Assembly: GCF_008329905.1 (NCBI RefSeq)
Contig: NZ_CP032155.1
Coordinates: 2,108,001-2,172,000 of the forward strand
Length of the DNA stretch: 64,000 nt
Source: Mycobacterium sp. ELW1
GTDB taxonomy: Bacteria > Actinomycetota > Actinomycetes > Mycobacteriales > Mycobacteriaceae
Direction: 5' to 3'
Under the pieces are notes generated by a model, which was not told the DNA's origin, made no database searches, and was given only the letters and a program-made list of their open reading frames with translations. Of this stretch, positions 7,200-16,250 are shown piece by piece. The translations under genes and the position numbers were made by a program. The first letter of the stretch is position 1. Each line of letters opens with the position of its first letter.

Positions 7200-7439
7200 T
7201 CAGTCGGTGCCGAAACGGGATAGCAACGCCTCCTGCAACCGGCGCACTTCCTTGAGCTTTTCGCGAAGTCGCAGCACCGGCTCGGGGGTCCGAGCGGCAC
7301 CCCAGCCGGCGTCGCAGCGACTGGTCCAGCGGTGCTGGGCGACCGCGATCAAGTCCTCGAGTTCATCGATCTCGTCCTGCATCAGCTGGGCAAAGCGCCT
7401 AGCTTGAGCTGCGTCGTTGGGATGAAACGGCCGCGTCAT
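7200..7439 (-). CDS. small hypothetical coiled-coil protein
   Basis: A 79-aa product from ATG 7439 (the frame is open to 7553, but the upstream residues look non-coding). It is rich in charged helices: QARRFAQLMQDEIDELEDLI and, near the C-terminus, RLREKLKEVRRLQEALLSRF, which should form an alpha-helical hairpin or coiled coil. No strong ribosome-binding site is visible, so the start is uncertain. It lies just beyond tRNA-Arg, divergent from lipQ. Function not recognised. Confidence 0.55.
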   Translation of the reverse strand: MTRPFHPNDAAQARRFAQLMQDEIDELEDLIAVAQHRWTSRCDAGWGAARTPEPVLRLREKLKEVRRLQEALLSRFGTD

Positions 7440-7804
7440 CGAAGGACGTGGAAACGGCCGTCGCAGCGGTACGGGTGAACTCGCAGAGAACGCGGACTCG
7501 ACGCGGGCAGTCAGTCCACCGGCGAAGCTGGGGGCGGGGTCCTCGAGAAGCATTCACAAATCGTCCTGTGAATTGCTCGACGTTTCCTGTCAGGCAAGTT
7601 CGCAGCCAACGCCGGGCCACCGTCTGTTCACTTTGCCGGCCCGGTTTCGCGGGGGACCCAGGGTCTAAAGACCTCAGTTCCTGAGAATTCCTCAGGTTCG
7701 GCCGAAGTTGGGTTATGGTGTGACGACTGGCACACGCAGACCCCTCCGCATCCGCGGTTGGCAAACGCGTTAGGCGGGCTAAGGACAAGGGGGTCTGGCA
7801 GCTC
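7440..7804 (+). promoter_or_regulatory. lipQ upstream region with palindrome and CRP-like site
   Basis: About 365 bp with no credible gene. CCTGAG-AATTC-CTCAGG (7680-7696) is a perfect 6-bp inverted repeat. TGTGA-CGACTG-GCACA (7719-7734) matches the mycobacterial CRP consensus TGTGA-N6-TCACA at 9 of 10 positions and ends 70 bp before the lipQ ATG. Both are plausible operators. I see no clear -35/-10 pair. Confidence 0.4.
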
Positions 7805-9010
7805 ATGAGCAGTCCAATCGAGCAGGTCGCCGCGCGTTGCACGCAGGCGTTCAATACCGGGTCGCTGTTGCTGCGCGGCTCACCGGCCGCCGCCGGATGG
7901 GTGCTGGGGTGGCTCAACGCCGAGTTCGCGCCACAGGTCCTCACGGGTCACGCACTCGCGACCGTTTCCCCGCTGCAACGGGTCGCCTGCGCCCTGGCCG
8001 TCCAGAAGGCCGACAAGGTGCTCGACGCGGCGCTCGAGGAGACCTTCGGCAAGGACTACACCTCCCAGGTGCGGCATCCGCTCGACGAAGAGCCGGGGCA
8101 CCGGCCCAACGTCGCGGCCGTCCTCGACGCCATGCATCATCGGCGCCGGTACGCGGCCACCACCCGGAACATTTCCTACGGCCCCCGAGGCCGCAACAAC
8201 ACCCTCGACATCTGGCGCCGCCCCGATCTGCCCGAGGGGTATCGCGCGCCGGTTCTCATTCAGGTCCCCGGCGGTGCATGGTCGGTGAACGACAAACGCG
8301 GCCAGGCCTATCCGTTGATGGCCCGGATGTCCGAGCTCGGCTGGATCTGCGTCACCATCAACTACAGCCGCAGCCCGCGCAATGCCTTCCCGTCGCACAT
8401 CATCGACGTCAAACGGGCCATCGCCTGGGTGAAGGCCAACATCGCCGAATACGGCGGAGACCCGGACTTCGTTGCGATCACCGGGGGATCGGCCGGCGGT
8501 CACCTGAGCTCACTCGCGGCGCTGAGCGCGGGGGATGAGACCTTGCAGCCCGGCTTCGAGAGCGCCGACACCAGCGTGCAGGCCGTCGCGCCCTACTACG
8601 GCGTGTACGACCTGACCACCACCGACAAGATGCATCCGCTCATGATGCCGCTGCTCGAGCACGTCGTCGTCCAGCGCAGGTTGGAAGATAATCCCCAGAT
8701 CTACCGTGACGCGTCACCGCTGCACCGCATCCATCGTGACGCCCCGCCGTTCTTCGTCCTGCACGGTGAGAGCGACGCCGTCATCCCGAGTGCGCAGGCC
8801 CGTGATTTCGTTGCGGCACTTCGCTATTCGGGACCCGCGACGGTAGCTTATGCCGAGCTGCCCAAGGCGCACCACGCCTTCGACACGATTGCGACCCTGC
8901 GCTGCCAACTGGCGGCAGAAGCCGTCGCGAGCTTCATGGGCATCGTTTACGGCCGCCACGTCGCGGCACGCAACGGCACGCAGAGAGTCGCGGTCGGCTC
9001 AGCGAGCTGA
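7805..9010 (+). CDS. lipQ: LipQ-like carboxylesterase (alpha/beta hydrolase)
   Basis: A 401-aa alpha/beta hydrolase of the hormone-sensitive-lipase-like group. The nucleophile Ser lies in GGSAGG (GxSxG), the acid in HGESDAVIP and the His in KAHHAFD. The oxyanion-loop motif reads PGGAW instead of HGGxW. Gene order (followed by WS/DGAT, plsC and plsB2) matches M. tuberculosis lipQ (Rv2485c), which supports the name. It likely hydrolyses short or medium acyl esters, and the neighbouring acyltransferases suggest a role in storage or membrane lipid turnover. A CRP-like site lies upstream. The gene is convergent with an SDR gene (2-bp gap). Confidence 0.85.
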   Translation: MSSPIEQVAARCTQAFNTGSLLLRGSPAAAGWVLGWLNAEFAPQVLTGHALATVSPLQRVACALAVQKADKVLDAALEETFGKDYTSQVRHPLDEEPGHRPNVAAVLDAMHHRRRYAATTRNISYGPRGRNNTLDIWRRPDLPEGYRAPVLIQVPGGAWSVNDKRGQAYPLMARMSELGWICVTINYSRSPRNAFPSHIIDVKRAIAWVKANIAEYGGDPDFVAITGGSAGGHLSSLAALSAGDETLQPGFESADTSVQAVAPYYGVYDLTTTDKMHPLMMPLLEHVVVQRRLEDNPQIYRDASPLHRIHRDAPPFFVLHGESDAVIPSAQARDFVAALRYSGPATVAYAELPKAHHAFDTIATLRCQLAAEAVASFMGIVYGRHVAARNGTQRVAVGSAS

Positions 9011-9012
9011 GA

Positions 9013-9687
9013 TCAGGCGACCGTCATCAGGTAGTCCGCGGCGCCGGCGTAGACGATCGTCGACGGGCTCGGGGTGACCGCGGCGTTGACGATCTTGGTC
9101 GCGAACCCTTCGACCGTGGGCAGCGCGCCCATGGTCCCGTCGCCGGAGACCACCGTGAGGTGGATGCCGGCATGGTCCAGTTCGGAACGCATTGCGTAGA
9201 GCGCGGTTTCGCCGGCGCGCTTGCTGGCGGCCACTCGCCCATATCCCTTCGCCACCGCCTTGTGCGGATAGAAGTGGGCCTGGTGGCTGGTGACGAACAC
9301 GATCCGCGAGCCGGCCGGCATCAGCGGCATGGCCAGCAGTGCAAGGCGGCGCTGAGCGTCGCGGTTCAGCCGCATCGCGTATCCCGGGTCCGCGCCGCTG
9401 TCCAGACCGCCGGAGGCGTTGAGGATCAAGGCATCGAGCCTGCCGAAGTGGGCGGTGACGTACTGCATCATCGCTTCGACCTCGACGGCGTCGGTGATGT
9501 CGGCAGCCAACGCCGTGGCGCTGCCACCCGAACTCCGGATGGCGTCGACGACTGCGTTGGCCCGCTCGGCGTTCTCTCGGTAATGCACGATCGTGTGGGT
9601 GTCGGGTGCGGTGAGCTGACGTGCGACTTCGGCTCCGATTCCTCGGGATGCACCAGTGATCAGCACGACGCGGACGAGTGGCTGCAT
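9013..9687 (-). CDS. SDR-family oxidoreductase with atypical active site
   Basis: A 224-aa Rossmann-fold protein starting at ATG 9687, which has GGAAGGA just upstream (the frame is open to 9714). TGASRGIG (11-18) is the cofactor loop and LNASGG replaces the usual NNAG. Active-site Lys is in VAASKRAGE, but the residue four before it is Val instead of the catalytic Tyr; a Tyr lies seven before it. The same layout may be normal for this subfamily, so activity is not excluded. The substrate is unknown. Confidence 0.8.
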   Translation of the reverse strand: MQPLVRVVLITGASRGIGAEVARQLTAPDTHTIVHYRENAERANAVVDAIRSSGGSATALAADITDAVEVEAMMQYVTAHFGRLDALILNASGGLDSGADPGYAMRLNRDAQRRLALLAMPLMPAGSRIVFVTSHQAHFYPHKAVAKGYGRVAASKRAGETALYAMRSELDHAGIHLTVVSGDGTMGALPTVEGFATKIVNAAVTPSPSTIVYAGAADYLMTVA

Positions 9688-9784
9688 TGCGGGTTCCTTC
9701 CGTTGCGGCACCACTCACCGTACACCGACTCTAAGAAAAATAAGGTAAAAATAAGATAACGCTGAGGCTACGGACGGTGGGTCG

Positions 9785-10087
9785 CTAGCGCGCCGCGGTG
9801 GTCTCCTGTGGCCGCAGCAGCGGCACCACCAACACGATCACGATCGTCCAGCCCAAAGCCGCCACCGGGATTGCCCACCCCCGCCGCATCGCCAGCGCGT
9901 GCTGGCATTGGTCGGCTTTGCCTGCGAACGTCGCCTGAACCAGGTCGGCGCTAAAACCGCTGCCGCACTTGATCTGTACGCCCCATGGATCGAAATCTGG
10001 GAGATACACCGGCCACCGCAGCGCGAGCAGGCCAAGTGTCAGCAGCGCCACTGCGACGACGGCTGCCACGATCTGCCGAACGGTCAC
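9785..10087 (-). CDS. small two-helix membrane protein
   Basis: A 100-aa protein starting at GTG 10087, overlapping the upstream stop by 4 bp (GTGA). It has an N-terminal helix (VAAVVAVALLTLGLLAL), an extracytoplasmic loop of about 45 residues with two Cys (KCGSGF and DQCQHAL) that could form a disulphide, and a second helix (GWTIVIVLVVPLL). It is coupled to the next small membrane protein and probably acts with it. Function unknown. Confidence 0.65.
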   Translation of the reverse strand: MTVRQIVAAVVAVALLTLGLLALRWPVYLPDFDPWGVQIKCGSGFSADLVQATFAGKADQCQHALAMRRGWAIPVAALGWTIVIVLVVPLLRPQETTAAR

Positions 10088-10308
10088 GTCATGCAGACAT
10101 TGGCGACCAGCAGCACCGGCCACGACACGATGGACCCCAGGAACGACACCACGAGGTCGGCGCCGTGCATCGAGTGCAGATGGTCGGTGTGGGTTGAGGA
10201 CCACACCAGACCCACTGCGAGATAAGGGATCCCGATCAACAGGTTGATGCCGATCAGTTCGGCGATCGTCAGTTTGTAGTTCAACACCGACCGAATTTTC
10301 GTCAGCAT
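10084..10308 (-). CDS. small two-helix membrane protein, paralogue of 10408-10668
   Basis: A 74-aa protein from ATG 10308 with GGGAGGAC upstream. Two hydrophobic helices (GINLLIGIPYLAVGLVW and IVSWPVLLVANVC) flank a loop with several His (HTDHLHSMHGAD). It shares a clear pattern with the divergent neighbour: MxTKxRxxLxY, then IPYLxxGLVW, then WPVLL. It is the first gene of a coupled two-gene operon. The His cluster could bind metal, but that is speculative. Confidence 0.7.
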   Translation of the reverse strand: MLTKIRSVLNYKLTIAELIGINLLIGIPYLAVGLVWSSTHTDHLHSMHGADLVVSFLGSIVSWPVLLVANVCMT

Positions 10309-10372
10309 GATGTCCTCCCGCCCCGAAGTGAGCCCAATGCTAGTGAGTGCGGCCGCTCGGGAGAGCCATTTG

Positions 10373-10390
10373 TGAGAAACTGTGTTCTCA
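10373..10390. promoter_or_regulatory. operator-like inverted repeat between divergent paralogues
   Basis: TGAGAA-ACTGTG-TTCTCA is a perfect 6-bp inverted repeat with 6-bp spacer, centred between the start codons at 10308 (minus) and 10408 (plus). Its position fits a shared operator for both small membrane genes. Confidence 0.4.
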
Positions 10391-10407
10391 GATTTGGGGG
10401 AGGGGCC

Positions 10408-10668
10408 GTGGACCAGATGATGACCAAATTGCGCCGACTGCTCAGCTACGAGGTCACCGTCGAGGCGGTGATCGAGATCGCGATGTGGCTTGCCATTCCC
10501 TATCTGGTGATCGGACTTGTCTGGGGCTTCTTCCACGCCGATGCGGTGCAGCAGCTCGAGGTCCAGCTCGGCCGAGTGCTGCCGGCCGGCGCCGAGGTCG
10601 GTGCCTACGGGTTGGCCGCGCTGCTGTGGCCGGTCCTGCTTCTGCTGCCGCCGCTCTGCCTCGCGTGA
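10408..10668 (+). CDS. small two-helix membrane protein, paralogue of 10084-10308
   Basis: An 86-aa protein (GTG 10408 preceded by GGGGGAGGGG; ATG 10417 is an alternative). It starts VDQMMTKLRRLLSYEVTVE, has the helix MWLAIPYLVIGLVWGFF, a linker (DAVQQLEVQLG), and a last helix GLAALLWPVLLLLPPLC. Similarity to the divergent 74-aa gene covers the whole length, so the pair arose by duplication and inversion. The 86-aa copy lacks the His-rich loop. Function unknown. Confidence 0.7.
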   Translation: MDQMMTKLRRLLSYEVTVEAVIEIAMWLAIPYLVIGLVWGFFHADAVQQLEVQLGRVLPAGAEVGAYGLAALLWPVLLLLPPLCLA

Positions 10669-10804
10669 GGCGGTAACCGACTCGCAATCGAGACCCGCCG
10701 CCCCCGTGCGCCGACTAGCGTGGTTGGCGAGCGAAGCGAGGCAAGCCGTGGGCGCAGCAGGCGGTCGCGGAACGGGAGGATTTGGTGTCGATGAGGTGGG
10801 ATCG

Positions 10805-12289
10805 ATGAGCGGGACCGTCGACGTCAACGGTCTGCCGGAAGAACTCGGCCCGCTCGACATGCTGCTGCATCGCGGTGAGGCCAATCCGCGGACCCGGTCG
10901 GGAATCATGGCGCTGGAAATCCTCGACAGCACCCCGGACTGGACCCGGTTCCGGACCGCGTTCGAAAACGCGTCGCGCAAGGTGCTCCGGCTACGCCAGC
11001 GGGTCGTCGTACCGACACTGCCGACAGCCGCGCCGCGCTGGGTTGTCGATCCCGACTTCAACCTCGACTTCCACGTCCGCCGGGTTCGCGTTCCCGAGCC
11101 CGGCACTCTGCGTGAGGTGCTCGATCTCGCCGAAGTGAGCCTGCAGTCACCGCTGGACATCACACGGCCGCTCTGGACGGCCACCCTTGTCGAAGGACTC
11201 GAAGGCGGCAAAGCCGCCACCCTGCTGCACCTCAGTCACGCCGTCACCGACGGCGTGGGCGCCACCGCGATGTTCGCCGAGATCTACGACCTCGAACGCG
11301 AACCGGCGCCGCGGCCTGCGCCGCCACTGCCGGTGCCGCAGGACCTCACGCCCAACGACCTGATGCGCGAAGGGATCAACCAGTTACCCGGCGCCATTGT
11401 CGGCGGGCTGCTCGGCGCCGTCACCGGTGGGCTGGGGGTGGTTGGCCGCGTGGTGCGCAACCCCGGCACGGCCGTGTGGGACGTCGTCGACTACGCCCGC
11501 TCCGGACGTCGGGTGGTGGCCCGCGCCGCCGACCCGTCGCCGCTGCTGCGCCGGCGCAGCCTGTCGTCACGCAGCGAGGCGATCGAAATGCGGCTGTCCG
11601 ATCTGCGCGCGGCCGCGCACGCTGCGGGCGGCTCGATCAACGACGCCTACCTCGCCGGGTTGTGCGGGGCGCTGCGGCGTTACCACGAAGCGCTCGGCGT
11701 GCCGGTGAACAGCCTACCGATGGCGGTGCCGGTGAGTCTGCGGGCCGAGGCCGACCCGGCCGGCGGCAACCGGTTCGCCGGGGTCAACCTCGCCGCACCG
11801 ATCGCCGTCGTGGACCCGGCGGTGCGGATCCAGAAGATTCGCAAGCAGATGACGTCGCGGCGCGAGGAGGCTGCCATCGACCTGATGGGTGCCATCGCAC
11901 CGGTCGTCGGGCTGCTGCCCGACGCTGTCCTCGAGGCGATGAGCGGTGCTGTCATCGGGTCTGACGTGCAGGCCAGCAACGTGCCCGTCTACGCCGGCGA
12001 CACCTATATCGCCGGAGCGAAAGTGCTGCGGCAGTATGGGATTGGACCGTTGCCGGGGGTGGCCATGATGGTGGTGCTGGTCTCTCGCGGCGGATTCGCG
12101 ACGGTCACCGCGCGCTACGACCGTGCCTCGATCACCGACGAGGACCTGTTCGCGCAATGTCTGCGAGAGGGTTTCGACGAGGTGCTGTCGCTGGCCGGCG
12201 ACCCGCCGCCGCGGGTGGTGCCCGCGTCGTTCCCCGATGCCGTCAACGACTCCGCCCAACCCAGCCCGAACGGATCGGTGGCCTACTGA
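10805..12289 (+). CDS. wax ester synthase/diacylglycerol acyltransferase (WS/DGAT)
   Basis: A 494-aa acyltransferase of the WS/DGAT family, which makes triacylglycerol or wax esters from acyl-CoA. The active-site motif HHxxxDG appears as SHAVTDG (about 144-150): the second His and DG are present, while the first His is Ser. The C-terminal half has PVSLR and a GNRFAGVNLAAP region typical of the family. ATG 10805 is chosen although the frame is open further upstream. Its stop overlaps the plsC start (TGATG). It corresponds by position to Rv2484c, in a lipid operon with plsC and plsB2. Confidence 0.9.
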   Translation: MSGTVDVNGLPEELGPLDMLLHRGEANPRTRSGIMALEILDSTPDWTRFRTAFENASRKVLRLRQRVVVPTLPTAAPRWVVDPDFNLDFHVRRVRVPEPGTLREVLDLAEVSLQSPLDITRPLWTATLVEGLEGGKAATLLHLSHAVTDGVGATAMFAEIYDLEREPAPRPAPPLPVPQDLTPNDLMREGINQLPGAIVGGLLGAVTGGLGVVGRVVRNPGTAVWDVVDYARSGRRVVARAADPSPLLRRRSLSSRSEAIEMRLSDLRAAAHAAGGSINDAYLAGLCGALRRYHEALGVPVNSLPMAVPVSLRAEADPAGGNRFAGVNLAAPIAVVDPAVRIQKIRKQMTSRREEAAIDLMGAIAPVVGLLPDAVLEAMSGAVIGSDVQASNVPVYAGDTYIAGAKVLRQYGIGPLPGVAMMVVLVSRGGFATVTARYDRASITDEDLFAQCLREGFDEVLSLAGDPPPRVVPASFPDAVNDSAQPSPNGSVAY

Positions 12290-13911
12290 TGAGCGATACG
12301 GAGATGCGCCTGCCCGGCTCGGTCGCCGAGGTGATGGCAAGCCCCGAGGGACCGCAGATCGGGGCCTTCTTCGATCTGGATGGCACGCTGGTGGCCGGGT
12401 TCACCGCCGTCATCCTGACTCGGGAGCGGTTCCGCAGCCGTGACATGGGCATCGGGGAGCTCATCACGATGATCGCCGCGGGCCTGAACCATCAGCTCGG
12501 CCGGCTGGAATTCGAAGAGCTGATCACCAAAGCGTCGCAGGCTCTTCGCGGACGCGCACTGAGTGATCTGCACGAGATCGGCGACCGGATGTTCGTGCAG
12601 CAGATCGAGAAGCGGATCTATCCCGAGATGCGCGAACTGGTGCACGCGCATATGGAACGCGGTCACACCGTCGTGCTCAGTTCCTCGGCGCTGACCCTTC
12701 AGGTCGAGCCGGTGGCCCGCTTCCTCGGTATCGCGAGCACGCTGACCAACCGGTTCGAGGTCGACGAGAACGACGTGCTGACCGGCGAGGTGGTGCGGCC
12801 CATCCTGTGGGGGCCGGGCAAGGCCAACGCCGTCCAGAAGTTCGCCGCCGACAACGACATCGACCTCAAGCAGTCGTATTTCTACGCCGACGGCGACGAG
12901 GACGTCGCGCTGATGTATCTGGTCGGCAACCCGCGGCCCACCAACCCCGAGGGCAAGATGGCCGCGGTGGCCCGCCGGCGCGGCTGGCCGATCCTGCGGT
13001 TCTCCAGCCGGGGCAGCGGTGGCCTGATGGGCCAGGTGCGAACGCTCCTCGGTGTCGGTGCGCTGGTGCCCGCCGCGACCGGCGCGATCTGGTGGGGGAC
13101 GCTGACCCGCAGCAGACGGCGTGGCCTGAACTTCTTCACCACCGCGTTCCCGAACCTGTTGTTGGCCGTCAACGGTGTGAAGCTCAACGTCCTCGGTGAA
13201 GAGAACCTCCGTAAGCAGCGGCCCGCGGTGTTCATCTTCAACCACCGCAACAACGCCGACCCCGTCATCGCGGCGTCGCTGTTGCGGGACAACTGGACCG
13301 GAGTCGGTAAGAAGGAACTGAAGGACGATCCCGTCGTCGGAACGCTGGGCAAGCTGGTCGACACCGTCTTCATCGACCGGGACGACCCGAAGGCGGCGCT
13401 GGAAACCATGCACGAGGTCGAGAATCTGGTTGCTAAAGGCTTGTCGATCATGATCGCGCCCGAAGGCACCCGGTTGGACACCCGGACCGTCGGCCCGTTC
13501 AAGAAGGGTTCGTTCCGTCTGGCCATGGCCGCGGGGGTGCCGGTGGTGCCGATCGTGATCCGCAACGCCGAGGTGATCGCGTCCCGCGACTCCTCGACCA
13601 TGAATCCCGGCGAGGTGGATATCGTTGTCTACCCGCCTCTTTCGGTGGAAGACTGGACGTTGGACGACCTGTCGGAGCGGATCGAAGGGGTTCGTCAGCT
13701 CTATCTGGACACGCTGAAGAACTGGCCGACCGGCGAGGTGCCGGAGCACGACATCTACAAGAAAGCTCCGGCCAAGAAAGCCGCCAAGAAAGCGCCTGCC
13801 ACCAAGGCGGCCGCGAAGAAGACACCGGCCAAGAAGACCCCGGCCAAGAAGACACCCGCCAAGAAGGCAGCCGCCAAGTCGCAGTCGCCGAGCGCCAAGG
13901 GCCGCCGATGA
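12289..13911 (+). CDS. plsC: HAD phosphatase-PlsC acyltransferase fusion with Lys-rich tail
   Basis: A 540-aa two-domain protein like M. tuberculosis PlsC (Rv2483c). Residues 25-230 are a HAD/SerB-like phosphatase (DLDGTL at 29-34, [10 protein letters not shown] later). Residues about 290-480 are a 1-acylglycerol-3-phosphate acyltransferase with NHRNNAD (about 318) and APEGTR (about 390). It would make phosphatidic acid and may also dephosphorylate a related phosphate ester. From about 491 the tail is a run of KKAPAKK-type repeats, like histone H1 or mycobacterial HupB tails. It overlaps the WS/DGAT stop by 1 bp and plsB2 by 4 bp. Confidence 0.93.
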   Translation: MSDTEMRLPGSVAEVMASPEGPQIGAFFDLDGTLVAGFTAVILTRERFRSRDMGIGELITMIAAGLNHQLGRLEFEELITKASQALRGRALSDLHEIGDRMFVQQIEKRIYPEMRELVHAHMERGHTVVLSSSALTLQVEPVARFLGIASTLTNRFEVDENDVLTGEVVRPILWGPGKANAVQKFAADNDIDLKQSYFYADGDEDVALMYLVGNPRPTNPEGKMAAVARRRGWPILRFSSRGSGGLMGQVRTLLGVGALVPAATGAIWWGTLTRSRRRGLNFFTTAFPNLLLAVNGVKLNVLGEENLRKQRPAVFIFNHRNNADPVIAASLLRDNWTGVGKKELKDDPVVGTLGKLVDTVFIDRDDPKAALETMHEVENLVAKGLSIMIAPEGTRLDTRTVGPFKKGSFRLAMAAGVPVVPIVIRNAEVIASRDSSTMNPGEVDIVVYPPLSVEDWTLDDLSERIEGVRQLYLDTLKNWPTGEVPEHDIYKKAPAKKAAKKAPATKAAAKKTPAKKTPAKKTPAKKAAAKSQSPSAKGRR

Positions 13912-16235
13912 CCCACACCGACCACCTGGCCGACTTCAGCACCACCGACGACGCGCTGGTGCTGGCATCGGTGTCGTCGAAGGCGGAGTTCGAACTGCTC
14001 AACGACTGGCTGCACGCGCAGCGGCGGGCACACCCCGACACCAAGGTCGAGGTGCTGCGCCTGCCTGCCGGCGATCCGCCGCCCGGGGTGGTGGCCCAGC
14101 TCGTCGAGGAACTCGGCGTCGGGGAGGACCGGCTGGTCGTCCCGGTCCGGGTGTTCTGGGTGCCCGGCGGCCTACCCACCCGGGTCAAGATCGTCGGCCT
14201 GATCTCCGGACGGGACACCTACCGACCGCCAGAAGTGCTGCAGCGCAGAATCCTTCGCCGCGATCCGTCCCGTGCGCGCATCGTCGCCGGTGAACCGGCG
14301 AAGGTTTCCGAGCTGCGCCAGCAGTGGCACGAGAACACCGTCGGCGACAGCCCCCGTGATTTCGCGCGGTTTGTGCTGCGCCGCGCCAGACTGGCGATCG
14401 AGCGGATGGAGCTGCGGCTGCTGGGGCCGGAATACAAGTCGCCGCAACTGATCACCGACGAACTGATGTCGTCGACGCGTTTCATGGAGGGCCTGGAGAA
14501 GATTCCCGATGCCGAGCCCGCCAAGGCCGAGGAGATGCTCAACGAGCTCGCCACGGGCTGGAGCAGGTTCTCGGTCGACCTGATCCCCAACCTGGGGCGG
14601 GCGATCTTCAGCCGGGGCTTCGATCCCCGAATCGACTACGACAGCATGGAAATCGAGTCGATGCGGCGCGGCCTGGAAGACCATCCGGCGGTCTTGCTAT
14701 GGTCGCACCGGTCCTACCTCGACGGCGTCATCGTCCCGGTGGCGATGCAGGAGAACCGGCTTCCGCCGGCGCACACCTTCGCCGGGATCAACCTCTCGTT
14801 CGGGTTCATGGGCCCGCTGATGCGCCGCTCGGGCGTGATCTTCCTGCGCCGCAAGCTCGACGACCCGGTGTACAAGTACGTGCTGCGGCAGTTCGTCGGT
14901 TACATCGTCGAGAAGCGATTCAACCTCAGCTGGTCGATCGAAGGCACCCGGTCGCGCACCGGAAAGATGTTGCCGCCCAAGCTCGGACTGCTCGCCTACG
15001 TCGCCGACGCGTATCTGGACGGCCGCAGCGAGGACATCCTGCTGCAGCCGGTGTCGATCAGCTTCGACCAGCTGCACGAGACCACGGAATACGCGGCCTA
15101 CGCCCGTGGCGGCGAGAAGACGCCGGAGAGCGCCGAATGGCTGTACAAGTTCATCAAGGCACAGGGCGAACGCAACTACGGCAAGATCTACGTCCGCTTC
15201 CCCGAGGCGGTGTCGATGCGCCAGTACCTCGGCGAACCGGGCGGCCCGATCGCCTCGGATGAGGCCGCCAAACGGCTGGCCATGCAGAAGATGGCTTTCG
15301 AGGTGGCCTGGCGCATTCTGCGGGTGACACCAATCAACGCCAGTGGTCTGGTGTCGGCGCTGCTGCTCACCACCCGCGGCCGGGCGCTCACGCTCAACCA
15401 GTTGCACCACACCCTGCAGGATTCGCTGGATTACCTTGAGCGCAAACAGAACCCGGTGACCAACAGTGCCCTGCGGCTGCGCACACCCGACGGCGTACGG
15501 GCCGCGGTCGACGCGTTGTCCAATGGTCATCCGGTGACCCGGGTCGACGGCGGTCACGAGCCGGTCTGGCGGATCGCGCCGGAGCACGAGCACGAGGCGG
15601 CCTTCTACCGGAACACCTTGATCCACGCGTTCCTCGAGACCTCGATCGCCGAATTGGCGCTGGCCCACGCCGGTCGGGCGCCCGACGGCGATCGGGTGGA
15701 GGTGTTCTGGGATCAGGCGATGCGGCTGCGTGACTTGCTGAAGTTCGACTTCTACTTCGCCGATTCCGCTGCCTTCCGCGAGCACCTCGCCGAAGAGATG
15801 TCGTGGCAACGCGATTGGGAGATTCAGGTCGCCGCGGGCGGTGACGCGGTGGACAACCTGCTGCGCGACAAGAAGCCGTTGATGGCGCACGCCATGCTGC
15901 GACCGTTCATCGAGGCCTACACGATCGTCGCCGACGTGCTGTGTGACGCACCGGCCGACGTCGAGGAGAAGGAACTCACCAAGATGGCCCTGGGCGTGGG
16001 CGCCCAGTACGCCGCTCAGGGACGGATCCGTAGCAACGAGTCGGTGTCGGCGCTGTTGTTCACGACGGCGCGGCAAGTCGCCGCGGACCAGAACCTGCTG
16101 CAGGCCGGCCCGGATCTGCGGGAACGGCGACAGGCTTTCCTGCACGAACTGCGCAGCATCCTGACCGACATGGACCGCATCCACGAGATGTCCAGCGCCC
16201 AGTTCTATGCCCGTGAGCTCAGGCTGCGCGAGTAG
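13908..16235 (+). CDS. plsB2: glycerol-3-phosphate acyltransferase PlsB2
   Basis: A 775-aa membrane-associated enzyme that acylates glycerol 3-phosphate, the first step of phospholipid and triacylglycerol synthesis. The acyltransferase motif I is SHRSYLDG (about 266-273), and [11 protein letters not shown] (about 343-353) holds the glycerol-phosphate-binding motif III. Length agrees with Rv2482c (789 aa from memory). Its ATG overlaps the plsC stop (ATGA). With plsC it forms a consecutive PlsB-PlsC pathway, and the upstream WS/DGAT can use the resulting diacylglycerol. Confidence 0.95.
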   Translation: MTHTDHLADFSTTDDALVLASVSSKAEFELLNDWLHAQRRAHPDTKVEVLRLPAGDPPPGVVAQLVEELGVGEDRLVVPVRVFWVPGGLPTRVKIVGLISGRDTYRPPEVLQRRILRRDPSRARIVAGEPAKVSELRQQWHENTVGDSPRDFARFVLRRARLAIERMELRLLGPEYKSPQLITDELMSSTRFMEGLEKIPDAEPAKAEEMLNELATGWSRFSVDLIPNLGRAIFSRGFDPRIDYDSMEIESMRRGLEDHPAVLLWSHRSYLDGVIVPVAMQENRLPPAHTFAGINLSFGFMGPLMRRSGVIFLRRKLDDPVYKYVLRQFVGYIVEKRFNLSWSIEGTRSRTGKMLPPKLGLLAYVADAYLDGRSEDILLQPVSISFDQLHETTEYAAYARGGEKTPESAEWLYKFIKAQGERNYGKIYVRFPEAVSMRQYLGEPGGPIASDEAAKRLAMQKMAFEVAWRILRVTPINASGLVSALLLTTRGRALTLNQLHHTLQDSLDYLERKQNPVTNSALRLRTPDGVRAAVDALSNGHPVTRVDGGHEPVWRIAPEHEHEAAFYRNTLIHAFLETSIAELALAHAGRAPDGDRVEVFWDQAMRLRDLLKFDFYFADSAAFREHLAEEMSWQRDWEIQVAAGGDAVDNLLRDKKPLMAHAMLRPFIEAYTIVADVLCDAPADVEEKELTKMALGVGAQYAAQGRIRSNESVSALLFTTARQVAADQNLLQAGPDLRERRQAFLHELRSILTDMDRIHEMSSAQFYARELRLRE

Positions 16236-16250
16236 CCATACGCTGAAACG

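Noticed and set aside
7448..7684. Possible 78-aa gene upstream of lipQ
   Set aside because: Arg-rich, no ribosome-binding site, no recognisable similarity; sits in the regulatory region.
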